Part shown: positions 24,809 to 33,710 of the stretch, piece after piece
Numbering within the stretch: the stretch's first letter is position 1
Layout of the letters: each line of letters begins with the position of its first letter
DNA from: Paraburkholderia bryophila
GTDB lineage: Bacteria; Pseudomonadota; Gammaproteobacteria; Burkholderiales; Burkholderiaceae
Assembly (NCBI RefSeq): GCF_013409255.1
Contig: NZ_JACCAS010000002.1
Location: 2,088,001-2,152,000, forward strand
Direction of reading: 5' to 3'
Length of the DNA: 64,000 bases
Notes under the pieces: generated by a model
Seen by the model: the letters and a program-made list of their open reading frames with translations, nothing else
The model's database searches: none
Told to the model about the DNA's origin: nothing
Position numbers and translations under genes: made by a program

Positions 24809-25990
24809 ATGACCCGGTTGTTCCAGAGAAATAGCCTGACGCGTTTGGGCGTAATGGCTGCGCTTTCCGTGCTTACCTTGTCGGCATGCACGCTCGACAC
24901 ACCTACCCGTAGCGCGATGACATCGTTGGTATCCGCACACTCGGTGTTTGTCTACGTCGGCACGCTGCAGAGTCAAATCGACGGACTGCGCCTCGACACG
25001 TCGACAGGCGAGTTGACGTCAATCGGCGCGGTCGCGCAAGGCCTCAAATCCACGTGGGTGACGGCGCATCCCGAGTTGCCGGTGCTCTATGGTGTCGACG
25101 ACGACAGCGCCAAAGAAGGTAGCATCACCGCCTACGAAGTGAATCGTGGTACGGGCACGCTCAACCGGATCAACGCGAGTCACACGGGTGGCCACGGAAC
25201 CACGTTCTTGCACTTCGATGTCCCGTCGAACACGCTGCTTGGCGCCAATTACAACAGTGGGTCCGTGTCGAGTGTCGCGGTCAATTCCGATGGCAGCATG
25301 GGCCCGCTCGTGTCGACGATCACAGAAACAGGTTCAGGACCGAGTCGCAGGCAGGCGAGCGCGCATGCGCACAGTGTTGCGATCGATCCGTCCGGGCGGT
25401 ATGCGCTCGTTGCGGACCTGGGCGCGGATCGCGTGTTCATCTATCGCTTTGATCGAGGCACACACGCGCTCTCACAAGCTGACGGTCCCGGTCCGCACGA
25501 GTTCGTCGCGCCGCCGGGAAGCGGCCCACGCCACCTCGCGTTCGGCTCGAACGGCCAGTTCGTCTACTTGCTGACGGAATTGAGCGCGGAGATCATGGTG
25601 CTGCGTTGGGACGCAAGACAGGAGAATTTGACGCTAGTGCAATCGCTGCCGATCAGCACCCAGGACCTTCAGGGGGTGAAGAGCGGAGCCGAGATCGCGG
25701 TCAGTCATGATGGTCGTTTTGTCTACGTCGAAGACCGCGGAGAAAATTCACTTGTCGTCTATCGTATTAGCCATGATTCGGGAGAATTGTCGCTGGTTCA
25801 GCGTATTTCCTCGGGCGGTGACAAACCGTGGGGATTCGGTATCGATGCGTCGGGAAAATGGTTGCTTGTCGCGAACCAGCGTAGCGGCAAAGTGAATGTG
25901 TTTAGCGTCGATACGGTGTCCGGCAGGGTGTCGAACACAGGTCAATCGGCTGCGGTTTCATCGCCGACCAGTATTGCTTTTGTGAAGTGA
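24809..25990 (+). CDS. Exported lactonase-family seven-bladed propeller lipoprotein
   Basis: A 393-aa protein with a lipoprotein signal (hydrophobic stretch then LTLSACTLD, lipid-bearing Cys about residue 24). A lactonase (PF10282/YbhE-like) propeller follows, with repeats such as VYVGTLQSQIDGLRLDTSTGE and the core AHAHSVAIDPSGRYALVADLGADR. Relatives include 6-phosphogluconolactonase and 3-carboxy-cis,cis-muconate lactonizing enzyme, but those act in the cytoplasm. This one should act in the periplasm or at the outer membrane. It has element copy 5 upstream, so it belongs to the AraC regulon. A role in opening or sensing a lactone-bearing substrate outside the cytoplasm is an inference. Confidence 0.8.
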   Translation: MTRLFQRNSLTRLGVMAALSVLTLSACTLDTPTRSAMTSLVSAHSVFVYVGTLQSQIDGLRLDTSTGELTSIGAVAQGLKSTWVTAHPELPVLYGVDDDSAKEGSITAYEVNRGTGTLNRINASHTGGHGTTFLHFDVPSNTLLGANYNSGSVSSVAVNSDGSMGPLVSTITETGSGPSRRQASAHAHSVAIDPSGRYALVADLGADRVFIYRFDRGTHALSQADGPGPHEFVAPPGSGPRHLAFGSNGQFVYLLTELSAEIMVLRWDARQENLTLVQSLPISTQDLQGVKSGAEIAVSHDGRFVYVEDRGENSLVVYRISHDSGELSLVQRISSGGDKPWGFGIDASGKWLLVANQRSGKVNVFSVDTVSGRVSNTGQSAAVSSPTSIAFVK

Positions 25991-26134
25991 GGCGGGGGAG
26001 TGGAGGAAGAGCAGCTCTTCAGGCTTCCATCGAGTAGCCACAGGGTCTTTACAGAGAACTTGCGGCGGGGCTTTGTCGCAGGATTGATGAAATCACCTCT
26101 ATGTCCCGCTCATTTTCTGCACTCACCCTCACGC

Positions 26135-27079
26135 TCAAGCTGACGTAAGCATGCCCACTCTCGCCAGCTCAAAGCGTTTGCACTCCGCCTTCAGCCAGGT
26201 CGAGAACGCCACGGCACGCGGTTCGTTCGGATCCTGGCAAAGCAGCACATAACGCGCCGGCGCCCGCACCGTTCGATCGAAGACCTTCACGAGCCGTCCA
26301 CTCCTGAGCTCTTCCTGAATCAGCACGGTGCGGCTCATCACGATGCCCTGATGATTCAGCGCGGCCGAAATGGCCAGACTCGACAGATTGAACTGCGGAC
26401 CTGCCGCGCGTTCAACCCAGTCGGGAAAACAGTCGGCTGCCCACGTCCGCCATTCGATGTATTCCGGCGCGCCCACCCATGGCTCCGCATCGTGCAGGAA
26501 CACCAGATCGTCCGATAGCTGTCCAGCCGCAAGAGACGGATGCGCGGCGACGTAGTCCGGCGTCGCGACCGCCACTAAGTACTCTTCCAGGATCACTTCT
26601 TCCGACATCGACGGCTGCCCGTGCGGGCTATATCGAATCGCGACATCAATGTCGCTCTCCATCATGATCTGCCGGTTCAAAGGCTGAAACTCCGCCTGCA
26701 GGCGCACCGAAATATCCGGTTGATCGCGATGGAATTCGACCAGTCTCGGCATCAACCACTGCAACGCGAACGACGGTAGGCAATTCACCTTCAAGGGCGT
26801 ACCCGAAAGGCTCAGACGATGCACCGTATGGCTGATTTCCGAAAACGCGTTCGAAGTCGTTTCGTAAAGCTGCACCCCTTTCTCGGTGAGCGCGAGACCT
26901 CTTCCCTGACGCTTGAATAGCGGGTAACCCAGCCTGTCCTCCAGGTTGCGGATCTGCTGGCTCACGGCACTTTGTGTGAGATTCAGCGCCACTGCGGCCT
27001 TAGTGAAGCTCAACTGACGGCCGGCCATTTCGAAGCATCGCAGCGCGCCGAGAAAAGAGGAGTCGAGGGTGATTCGCAT
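26135..27079 (-). CDS. LysR-family regulator, GcvA/DsdC-like
   Basis: A 314-aa LysR protein. The N-terminal winged helix (LGALRCFEMAGRQLSFTKAA, TQSAVSQQIRNLEDRLG, about 10-55) matches the GcvA/DsdC/AmpR branch, followed by a substrate-binding domain (about 95-300). It is divergent from D-serine dehydratase across 105 bp that contain a CTAAT-N6-ATTAG palindrome, like known GcvA-family sites. The likely role is D-serine-responsive activation of dsdA. The gene symbol is left open because similarity to DsdC specifically was not tested. Confidence 0.85.
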   Translation of the reverse strand: MRITLDSSFLGALRCFEMAGRQLSFTKAAVALNLTQSAVSQQIRNLEDRLGYPLFKRQGRGLALTEKGVQLYETTSNAFSEISHTVHRLSLSGTPLKVNCLPSFALQWLMPRLVEFHRDQPDISVRLQAEFQPLNRQIMMESDIDVAIRYSPHGQPSMSEEVILEEYLVAVATPDYVAAHPSLAAGQLSDDLVFLHDAEPWVGAPEYIEWRTWAADCFPDWVERAAGPQFNLSSLAISAALNHQGIVMSRTVLIQEELRSGRLVKVFDRTVRAPARYVLLCQDPNEPRAVAFSTWLKAECKRFELARVGMLTSA

Positions 27080-27087
27080 AAGTTGGG

Positions 27088-27103
27088 CTAATGTTTCGAT
27101 TAG
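27088..27103. promoter_or_regulatory. LysR-type palindrome between the regulator and dsdA
   Basis: CTAATGTTTCGATTAG is a 5-bp inverted repeat around a 6-nt centre. It starts 9 nt upstream of the regulator's start codon and about 80 nt before dsdA. CTAAT is the core recognised by GcvA-type LysR proteins, so this is the likely autoregulatory and activation site. Confidence 0.6.
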
Positions 27104-27184
27104 AACAATCCGCTATTTTGATCTTCACGCACAGTCTACGATAAGCCCGTCAGATACAGAACACAGCAAATCAGGCGGAATCAG

Positions 27185-28480
27185 ATGGCGAAGCTTTTAC
27201 ACCCCACCGATCTATTAAACAGGCTGCAGGCACGCACGCCGCTGTTGTGGCTGAACCCACACTTAGGCGAGGCACTGCCGCCCGACGCGCCGCATCCCGT
27301 CCTGATCGAAGACGCCGAGCAGCGGATCAGGCGTCACGAGCCTTTGCTCAAGCGGCTATTCCCGGAGTTGCGAGAAACCGGGGGCCGTATCGAGTCGAGT
27401 CTGATGCCGGCCGACGCGTTGCAACTCGCTCTGGGCCATGTAAGCGACCGGGACGCGTGGTTTGTCAAACGCGACGACTCGCTGCCTGTCGCAGGATCGA
27501 TCAAGGCGCGAGGCGGCTTTCATGAAGTACTCGCGGTTGCTGAGCGCATTGCGCGCGACTACGGGGGAATGTCGGCCAATGATCCCGTCGACTACCTGCT
27601 GTCGGAAAACACAAAACGGTTGTTCGCGAACCATACGATCGCGGTCGGCAGCACGGGCAATCTCGGACTAAGCATCGGCGTGCTGGCCGCGGCGCTGGGC
27701 TTCGATGCGGTCGTGCACATGTCGCGCGACGCCAAACAGTGGAAGAAGCAGCGACTGGTGAGTCGAGGCGTGCGCGTGATCGAGCATGACGGCGACTACG
27801 CGAAAGCGGTCGATGCAGGCCGCCAGGCGGCGCAGTCGAATTCGCGCTGTCATTTTGTCGACGACGAGTGTTCCGCGCTGCTGTTCTTCGGCTACGCGGC
27901 AGCGGCCCGACATCTCGCGGTGCAACTCGAGCAGGCGGGCAGAGTCGTCGATGAAGCTCACCCGCTGTTCGTCACCATTCCGTGCGGTGTGGGCGGTGCA
28001 CCGGGCGGCATTACCTATGGACTGAAAGCGCTGTTCGGCCAACATGTGCACTGCTTTTTCGCGGAACCGGTCGCGTCGCCCTGCATGCTCGTCCAGTTGG
28101 CGGCCGTGCATGACGAGCCGCTTTCTGTCTACGACATTGGGCTCGACAATCGTACGGAGGCGGACGGGCTGGCGGTTGGACAGGCGTCGCGCTTCGTTAG
28201 TCCGCTGATGAAAGCGCAGCTCTCGGGGATCTTTACGGTCCCGGACGACACGCTCTACCGGCATCTGCGAATCGCGAGAACTTCGCTGGGCATTGCGCTC
28301 GAGCCCTCCGCCGCGGCGGCAATCGGTGGACCGGGTTGGCTGGCTAATTCGCCGGAAGGCAAGCGTTATATCCAAAGCCACGCACCCTCATACGCGCAGT
28401 CGGCGCACGTAATCTGGACTACGGGTGGTTCGCTCGTACCCGCCGAAGAATGCGCGCGATATGCGCGCGTCGCGGCTTAA
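27185..28480 (+). CDS. dsdA: D-serine ammonia-lyase (D-serine dehydratase)
   Basis: A 431-aa fold-type II PLP enzyme that converts D-serine to pyruvate and ammonia. The Schiff-base lysine is K107 in LPVAGSIKARGG, and the phosphate-binding loop is VGSTGNLGLSIG near 156-167. The C-terminal TTGGSLVPAEE is typical of DsdA. The length matches the family. AGGCGGA lies upstream of the ATG. The divergent LysR gene is its likely regulator, and an amino-acid ABC importer follows. Confers D-serine use and detoxification. Confidence 0.93.
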   Translation: MAKLLHPTDLLNRLQARTPLLWLNPHLGEALPPDAPHPVLIEDAEQRIRRHEPLLKRLFPELRETGGRIESSLMPADALQLALGHVSDRDAWFVKRDDSLPVAGSIKARGGFHEVLAVAERIARDYGGMSANDPVDYLLSENTKRLFANHTIAVGSTGNLGLSIGVLAAALGFDAVVHMSRDAKQWKKQRLVSRGVRVIEHDGDYAKAVDAGRQAAQSNSRCHFVDDECSALLFFGYAAAARHLAVQLEQAGRVVDEAHPLFVTIPCGVGGAPGGITYGLKALFGQHVHCFFAEPVASPCMLVQLAAVHDEPLSVYDIGLDNRTEADGLAVGQASRFVSPLMKAQLSGIFTVPDDTLYRHLRIARTSLGIALEPSAAAAIGGPGWLANSPEGKRYIQSHAPSYAQSAHVIWTTGGSLVPAEECARYARVAA

Positions 28481-28604
28481 AAAAATTCTCGACTCAGTTC
28501 TCCCACGCCACGCCTTCAATAGATTCTGCGCAGGTGTTGATTGCCTATATAGGCACGGCGTGCATAAATAGCATTCCTCATTCTATAGAACCAAGGGGTT
28601 GTTC

Positions 28605-29429
28605 ATGAACTTTCGTCTATTGGTTTCAATCGCTCTGTCTGTCGCGACCGTCAGTCTCTCATCAGGCGCCAGTGCGGCGTCGCCAGATGCATTGCAACGA
28701 GCGAAGGCCGCTGGTGTTTTGCAAGTCGCCACAGAAGAGCAATACGCTCCCTACGACTTTATCGAGAACGGGAAACACGTCGGGATCAACGTCGATATCC
28801 TCGCGGAGGTCGGCAAGGAACTGGGTCTGAAGGTCGAGTACACGGATCTTCCATGGGACAGCGTGCTTCCGGGGTTGCAGGCCAAAAAATACGACGTCGT
28901 AGCCGGGCCGGCTGGGATCTCCGCCGAACGGCAAGCACGTTTCCGCTTCCTGATCCCGATCAGCATTGACACGACGGTGATCCTCAAACGCAAAGGCGAC
29001 ACGTCGCTCGTGAAGTCAGCGGATATTGCCGGCAGGAGGATCGGCACTCAACGTGCGGCCAGTCCGCTACAAGATCTGAAGGCCTACGCGAGCACGCTGG
29101 GCAAACCGCCTGTCATTGTCGAGTACGTCGCCTTTACCCAGGCCAATGCGGACCTTGCCGCAGGACGAATCGACGGCGTGGCCAATTCATCGACCAATAC
29201 GCTGTACACGGCGGAAAAGCGGAAAGACGCGTTTGAGGCGGTCGTGCCGGGCTTCGGCAAACCCGAGTACTCGTCTTTCGTGGGTCGCAAGGATGCCGAT
29301 TCGAAGACCCTTCTCGATGCGATGGACTCGGCGCTTCTCAAGATGGAGAAAGACGGGCGCATGAAGGCGATCCAGATCAAATGGTACGGGCACCAACTCG
29401 ACCTTCCCGACCACGTACCCGCTCCGTAA
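28605..29429 (+). CDS. Polar amino-acid ABC transporter, periplasmic binding protein
   Basis: A 274-aa family 3 solute-binding protein. It has a signal peptide (ending ASAASP near 25-27) followed by VATEEQYAPYDFIENGKHVGINVDI and YTDLPWDSVLPGLQAKKYDVV. ATG 28605 is chosen over an in-frame TTG two codons earlier because AAGGGG lies at a good distance. It starts 124 nt after dsdA and heads a cluster with two permeases and an ATPase, which act together as an importer. The ligand is not readable; D-serine or another D- or L-polar amino acid fits the neighbours. Confidence 0.9.
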   Translation: MNFRLLVSIALSVATVSLSSGASAASPDALQRAKAAGVLQVATEEQYAPYDFIENGKHVGINVDILAEVGKELGLKVEYTDLPWDSVLPGLQAKKYDVVAGPAGISAERQARFRFLIPISIDTTVILKRKGDTSLVKSADIAGRRIGTQRAASPLQDLKAYASTLGKPPVIVEYVAFTQANADLAAGRIDGVANSSTNTLYTAEKRKDAFEAVVPGFGKPEYSSFVGRKDADSKTLLDAMDSALLKMEKDGRMKAIQIKWYGHQLDLPDHVPAP

Positions 29430-29548
29430 TCGCATCAGGGCGATCTGCATGCAGCCGGGCCGCCATTTGTCCGCGAGCGCAACCAACGACATCTCGCGCC
29501 CCAGCGTGAGCCGGCAGTTTTTCGGGTGCTGTATCTGGCCAATATGGG

Positions 29549-30202
29549 GTGAATGAATTGCTAGAAAATCTCCTTCCGTTTGTCGTCAAAGGATTGGGAG
29601 CAACCATCTTCTATTCGCTGTCCTCGGCAAGTCTGGGTTTTGTCGTCGCGGTCATCGTGTGCTCAATGCGATTGACGAATTCAAGGATGGCTTATGGCGT
29701 GAGTAGTTTCTACGTCAGCATGATGCGCGGCGTCCCACTGATCGTGCAGTTGCTTATCGCCTACTACTGCCTGCCCGAGCTCGGCATTAACGTGTCGCCG
29801 GTCGTCGCTGCGATTTCCACACTGGGGCTGTGTAGCGGGGCTTATCAGGCGGAGATTCTACGCGGCGGGTTCCTCGGTATTCCTGGTGGGCAAATCGAAG
29901 CGGCGAGGATGGGCGGTCTGAGTGGTCGGCAGATTCTGCTGTTCATCCAGATTCCGCAGGCGGTGCGGTTGACTTTCCCCGCGCTAATCAACGAGGCGAC
30001 CAACATGGTGAAGGCGTCATCGCTTATCTCGGTGGTGGGCGTGCTGGAGTTGACCCGGCTCGCCCAGAACATCGCCGCCAGTACTTACAAGCCACTGCCG
30101 GCTTATGCCGGCGCCGGATTGGTCTACCTCGCCGTGACGACGTGCGTCGCGGCATTTGGGAAAAAGATGGAGCGGAAATTGGCGATCGAGGACATCAAAT
30201 GA
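29549..30202 (+). CDS. Polar amino-acid ABC transporter permease (1)
   Basis: A 217-aa HisM-type inner-membrane permease with about five helices. The EAA-type coupling loop IEAARMGGLSGRQILLFIQIPQA lies near residues 112-134. The start is GTG 29549 (NELLENLLPFVV). Its stop overlaps the next permease's ATG by 4 nt (ATGA), so the two subunits are made together. Confidence 0.9.
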   Translation: MNELLENLLPFVVKGLGATIFYSLSSASLGFVVAVIVCSMRLTNSRMAYGVSSFYVSMMRGVPLIVQLLIAYYCLPELGINVSPVVAAISTLGLCSGAYQAEILRGGFLGIPGGQIEAARMGGLSGRQILLFIQIPQAVRLTFPALINEATNMVKASSLISVVGVLELTRLAQNIAASTYKPLPAYAGAGLVYLAVTTCVAAFGKKMERKLAIEDIK

Positions 30203-30861
30203 CATTCGACCTTCACGTCATTACCGGGAACTGGGCGCAGATTCAGGACGGCATGTTTCTGACCATCGTTCTGTGGCTGTGCGGATGTACTCTGGCGATG
30301 CTGACGGGTTTCTTTGCGGCAACGCTTTACCACTACCTCGGCGAGACCACCCGCAAGCTGATCAGGCTCTACGTGGTGGTGTTTCGAGGCACGCCCTTTC
30401 TGGTGCAACTGTTTCTGCTCTATTACGGCGGCCCTTCGGTCGGCATCGTCCTGTCACCGCTCGCCGCGGGACTGGTGGGCATCACGCTGTACGCGGGGGC
30501 GCAATTCACCGAGCTATTCCGGGCGGGGTATGAATCGATTCCGCGCGGTCAGGTGGAGGCTGCGGAGATTTTCGGGTTGCCGAATAGAAGCATCGTGTGG
30601 CACGTGCAGTTGCCGCAGATGATCCTGATCATCTTGCCCTCTCTGATCAACCTGTATCTCGACACCATGAAGGACACGGCGTTGTTGTCGGTGATTTCTA
30701 TCCCTGAAGTTACCGCCATTTTGTCCGGAATCGGCTCGTCGACTTACGCGTTCGCGGAAACACTTTTTGCACTCGGGGCGTTCTACTGGCTCATGCTCGA
30801 AATCGTGACCTTCCTCGGACGTTCGATAGAGCGGCGCGCCAGCCGTTACACGACTCACTGA
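30199..30861 (+). CDS. Polar amino-acid ABC transporter permease (2)
   Basis: A 220-aa permease partner. VFRGTPFLVQLFLLYYG and the coupling loop VEAAEIFGLPNRSIVWHVQLPQ are typical of the family. ATG 30199 overlaps the preceding stop and is preferred over an upstream in-frame ATG at 30142 inside the first permease. The ATPase gene follows 64 nt downstream. Confidence 0.9.
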   Translation: MTFDLHVITGNWAQIQDGMFLTIVLWLCGCTLAMLTGFFAATLYHYLGETTRKLIRLYVVVFRGTPFLVQLFLLYYGGPSVGIVLSPLAAGLVGITLYAGAQFTELFRAGYESIPRGQVEAAEIFGLPNRSIVWHVQLPQMILIILPSLINLYLDTMKDTALLSVISIPEVTAILSGIGSSTYAFAETLFALGAFYWLMLEIVTFLGRSIERRASRYTTH

Positions 30862-30925
30862 GATCGCGTGCCTTGAGCGTTTCTCGAGCGCAACCTGAAC
30901 TACTGAAATCGATCGGAAGACAAGT

Positions 30926-31723
30926 ATGAGTTCGACCATCATCAGCGCCAAACAGATTGTCAAGAAATATGGGCATCACGAGGTATTGCGGGGACTCTCG
31001 CTGGACCTGCGACGCTCGGAGGTGACCTGCATTATCGGCCCGTCGGGATCGGGGAAGAGCACTCTCCTGCGATGCATGGCGTTTCTCGAGAAGTACGACA
31101 GTGGCCGCGTCGAGATAGAGGGGCGTTTGCTCGGCTACAACGAAGTCAATGGGCAACGGCGGCTGGCTACGCCGGCCGAGATCGACGACGTGCGCAAAAG
31201 CGTCGGGTTTGTGTTTCAGCACTTCAATTTGTGGCCTCACATGTCCGCGTTGGAGAACGTCGCGATGCCGATTTACCTCGCGGCAAGCTGTTCACGAGGC
31301 GAAGCGAGAGTCCGCGCCAAAGTCGCGCTTGAAAAAGTCGGACTGAAGGAAAAGGCCGACAGCTATCCGGGGCAACTGTCGGGCGGACAGCAACAGCGTG
31401 TCGGGATCGCCCGCGCGCTGGCAAAACAGCCTGACGTCATTCTGTTCGACGAACCCACGTCCTCACTGGATCCGGAAATCGTGGGCGAAGTGCTTCAGGT
31501 GATGCGTCAACTTGCGCAGGAGGGTATGACCATGGCCGTCGTCACGCACGAGATGGGGTTTGCCGCACAGGTAGCGGACCAGGTCGTTTTTGTCGACGGC
31601 GGCGTTATCTCGGCGCGCGGTGCGCCGAGAGACGTGTTTGCGCAGACCGGCAATCCACGCCTTACGCGCTTCCTCAAAGACTTCCTCGACAGAAACGCGT
31701 TCTTCGTCGACCCCGCTTATTGA
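30926..31723 (+). CDS. Polar amino-acid ABC transporter ATP-binding protein
   Basis: A 265-aa ATPase of the GlnQ/HisP type. It has Walker [10 protein letters not shown] (about 38-46), the Q-loop FQHFNLWPH, the signature [15 protein letters not shown], Walker [15 protein letters not shown] and the switch [10 protein letters not shown]. It completes the importer with the genes at 28605, 29549 and 30199. Confidence 0.93.
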   Translation: MSSTIISAKQIVKKYGHHEVLRGLSLDLRRSEVTCIIGPSGSGKSTLLRCMAFLEKYDSGRVEIEGRLLGYNEVNGQRRLATPAEIDDVRKSVGFVFQHFNLWPHMSALENVAMPIYLAASCSRGEARVRAKVALEKVGLKEKADSYPGQLSGGQQQRVGIARALAKQPDVILFDEPTSSLDPEIVGEVLQVMRQLAQEGMTMAVVTHEMGFAAQVADQVVFVDGGVISARGAPRDVFAQTGNPRLTRFLKDFLDRNAFFVDPAY

Positions 31724-31789
31724 AGCGCGCGCTTCACCGCCACGTTGAAACGCGTTCGAACGAAACAGATACTCGACCAGGATGCCGAT

Positions 31790-32485
31790 ATGAACGATCC
31801 AAAGACCGCCACTTACCGGGCAATAGAAAATCACTTTCTCCGATACCAGGAATTGCAACAGGTATCGGTGCAGGAGAATCACAATCCGATGGTGAGCCTC
31901 GCCAGCGAATTCTCCGGGAAGATATTGATCGAAGACCCACGTATGCGCGAATTCACCGGCGACGATATCTACGTCCGACGTACCGTTGCCCGCATGCTTC
32001 AGTTGGCGAATGACGAGCTTCAAAATATCTGGCCGGACTGCGATCTCGAAGTGACCTATGGCTACCGTCACCTAGACATTCAGACGTCGGAGTTTGAGGC
32101 CCAGAGAAAAGAGACACAGCGGGATTTCCCTTTGCTGAATGGTGTCGAGCTCGACGAAGCCACTCACCGATTTGTCGCGGCGCCCGAAGTAGCAGGGCAT
32201 CCGACAGGCGGCGCGGTGGATCTCCGAATACGGCGTACCGCAGGCGACCTGCTCGAAATGGGCACCAACCTGGGCGATTTCAGTTTCGACACCTACGTGT
32301 TTTCTCCGTTCATTACACGCGAGGCGTGGCACCACCGCCAGATCCTGAGGGCATGCATGCTGAAGGCTGGGTTTGCGCCATTCGACGGCGAGTGGTGGCA
32401 TTTTTCCTTCGGCGACCGGGAATGGGCAAGGTATTTCAACAGGAGTCAGGCGGTGTATTCGCAGATTCGATTCAGTCTATTTTGA
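31790..32485 (+). CDS. D-alanyl-D-alanine dipeptidase, VanX/DdpX family (peptidase M15D)
   Basis: A 231-aa zinc dipeptidase. The active-site set is complete and has VanX spacing: zinc ligands H137 and D144 (GHPTGGAVDL), catalytic E201 and zinc ligand H204 (EWWHF), and an arginine at 93 in GYRH. Relatives split D-Ala-D-Ala either for vancomycin resistance (VanX) or to use it as a nutrient (DdpX, next to a dipeptide importer). There are no vanH or vanA genes here, so the nutrient role is favoured. It has no signal peptide and would act on imported dipeptide. ATG 31790 is chosen with a weak CAGGA site; a start 15 codons earlier has no ribosome site. Confidence 0.87.
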   Translation: MNDPKTATYRAIENHFLRYQELQQVSVQENHNPMVSLASEFSGKILIEDPRMREFTGDDIYVRRTVARMLQLANDELQNIWPDCDLEVTYGYRHLDIQTSEFEAQRKETQRDFPLLNGVELDEATHRFVAAPEVAGHPTGGAVDLRIRRTAGDLLEMGTNLGDFSFDTYVFSPFITREAWHHRQILRACMLKAGFAPFDGEWWHFSFGDREWARYFNRSQAVYSQIRFSLF

Positions 32486-32547
32486 AGAATGAGTTCCGCG
32501 CCGAACCTGACTGGTCGTCCACCACCACCTCGCAACATTCGATAGAC

Positions 32548-33639
32548 ATGAACGAAAATCACCCAAGGTTCGAGCCGCCTCGCCTTTACGAGCAGGAGAC
32601 GTCGCTTGAACTGCTAGCCAACCGGCACGGGCTGAATCAAGCCAGCATGATCGACTTCTCTCTCAACGTTAATCCGTTCGGCTGCTCGCCGGATGCGATT
32701 GCCGCGGCACGCGAGGCTATTGAAAATGCGAACGTCTATCCGGATATCAACCTGTCTGTATTGCGGGCTGCGCTTTCGCGGAAATATCGGCATGCGCAAG
32801 AGAAGTATCTCTTTGGCGCAGGTCTCGACGACGTTATCAAGCTGCTGATCCACGCATGGGCGTCGCCAAAAGACAAGATTCTCGTCCACTTGCCGACCTT
32901 TCCTCGCTATGCCCTTGAAGCACGCATGCACGGCTGCGAAGTGATTGGAGTGAAGGGTAAGGACAGTAAAAAATTCGACATCGATCGGTACGCCGAGGCC
33001 TTGCGGAACAACCCAATTTCAATGGCCTTCATTTGCTCGCCAAACAATCCAACAGGGGAGTTTGTCAGCGGCGACGTGATCGAGTATCTGGCCAGATCGT
33101 CGCCCCGTACGATTTTCGTCGTGGACGAGGCGCTGATCAATCCGGCAACGGAAGGCTCTCTCAGACTGCCGGAGCGATTGAAGAACGTCGCCGTTCTGAG
33201 GACTTTTTCGAAGCTTTTTGGTTTGGCGGGAATGCGCGTGGGATTTGCAATCGCCGATGAGCGACTCATTGACGCGGTCAGATTGGTGCGCCCACCTTTT
33301 AATGTGTCGCTGCCTGCCGCGGCCGCTGCGGTCGCAGCGCTTGAGGACGACGATTTCATCGCGAAGTGCAGCCGGATATTTGTCGAGGAAAGTGAGTACT
33401 TCCGCCGGAGGATCAGCGAGAAGCCGGGTGTCGCTGTGGTCGGCTCCCACGGCAACATGATGCTGTTGGAGCTCGAATCGCTCTCTTCATCGCAGGCCGC
33501 GGCGAAGCTGGCGAGCGAGGGACTGGTCGTTGCGGACGCCACGTCGTTTGACGGCTTGCAAAACACCGCGACGCTGCGCATTTCTCTCAGAAGCAGGACC
33601 GAGAACGAGAAGCTGATTTCCGCGTTGCTAGCGCTCTAG
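32548..33639 (+). CDS. Histidinol-phosphate aminotransferase-like class I/II aminotransferase
   Basis: A 363-aa fold-type I PLP enzyme. The PLP lysine is K222 ([15 protein letters not shown]), the aspartate is D193 ([10 protein letters not shown]) and CSPNNPTG lies at 163-170. The early [10 protein letters not shown] resembles both HisC and CobD/CobC-type proteins (threonine-phosphate decarboxylase). With no cobalamin or histidine-biosynthesis genes nearby, it more probably transaminates an amino acid taken up by the adjacent importer. ATG 32548 is chosen from sequence similarity at [11 protein letters not shown]; the longer frame overlaps the dipeptidase gene. No strong ribosome site is seen. 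Confidence 0.78.
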   Translation: MNENHPRFEPPRLYEQETSLELLANRHGLNQASMIDFSLNVNPFGCSPDAIAAAREAIENANVYPDINLSVLRAALSRKYRHAQEKYLFGAGLDDVIKLLIHAWASPKDKILVHLPTFPRYALEARMHGCEVIGVKGKDSKKFDIDRYAEALRNNPISMAFICSPNNPTGEFVSGDVIEYLARSSPRTIFVVDEALINPATEGSLRLPERLKNVAVLRTFSKLFGLAGMRVGFAIADERLIDAVRLVRPPFNVSLPAAAAAVAALEDDDFIAKCSRIFVEESEYFRRRISEKPGVAVVGSHGNMMLLELESLSSSQAAAKLASEGLVVADATSFDGLQNTATLRISLRSRTENEKLISALLAL

Positions 33640-33710
33640 ATTTTCGGGCGCATTGCGCTGCACGGCCCAATGGTGCGCCATCTCTCTTCAACTCATTACA
33701 CGGCACGACA

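Noticed and set aside
31790..32485. Glycopeptide-resistance interpretation of the VanX-like gene
   Set aside because: No vanH, vanA-type ligase or VanRS genes are nearby; an importer and D-serine dehydratase are. Nutrient use is the simpler reading.
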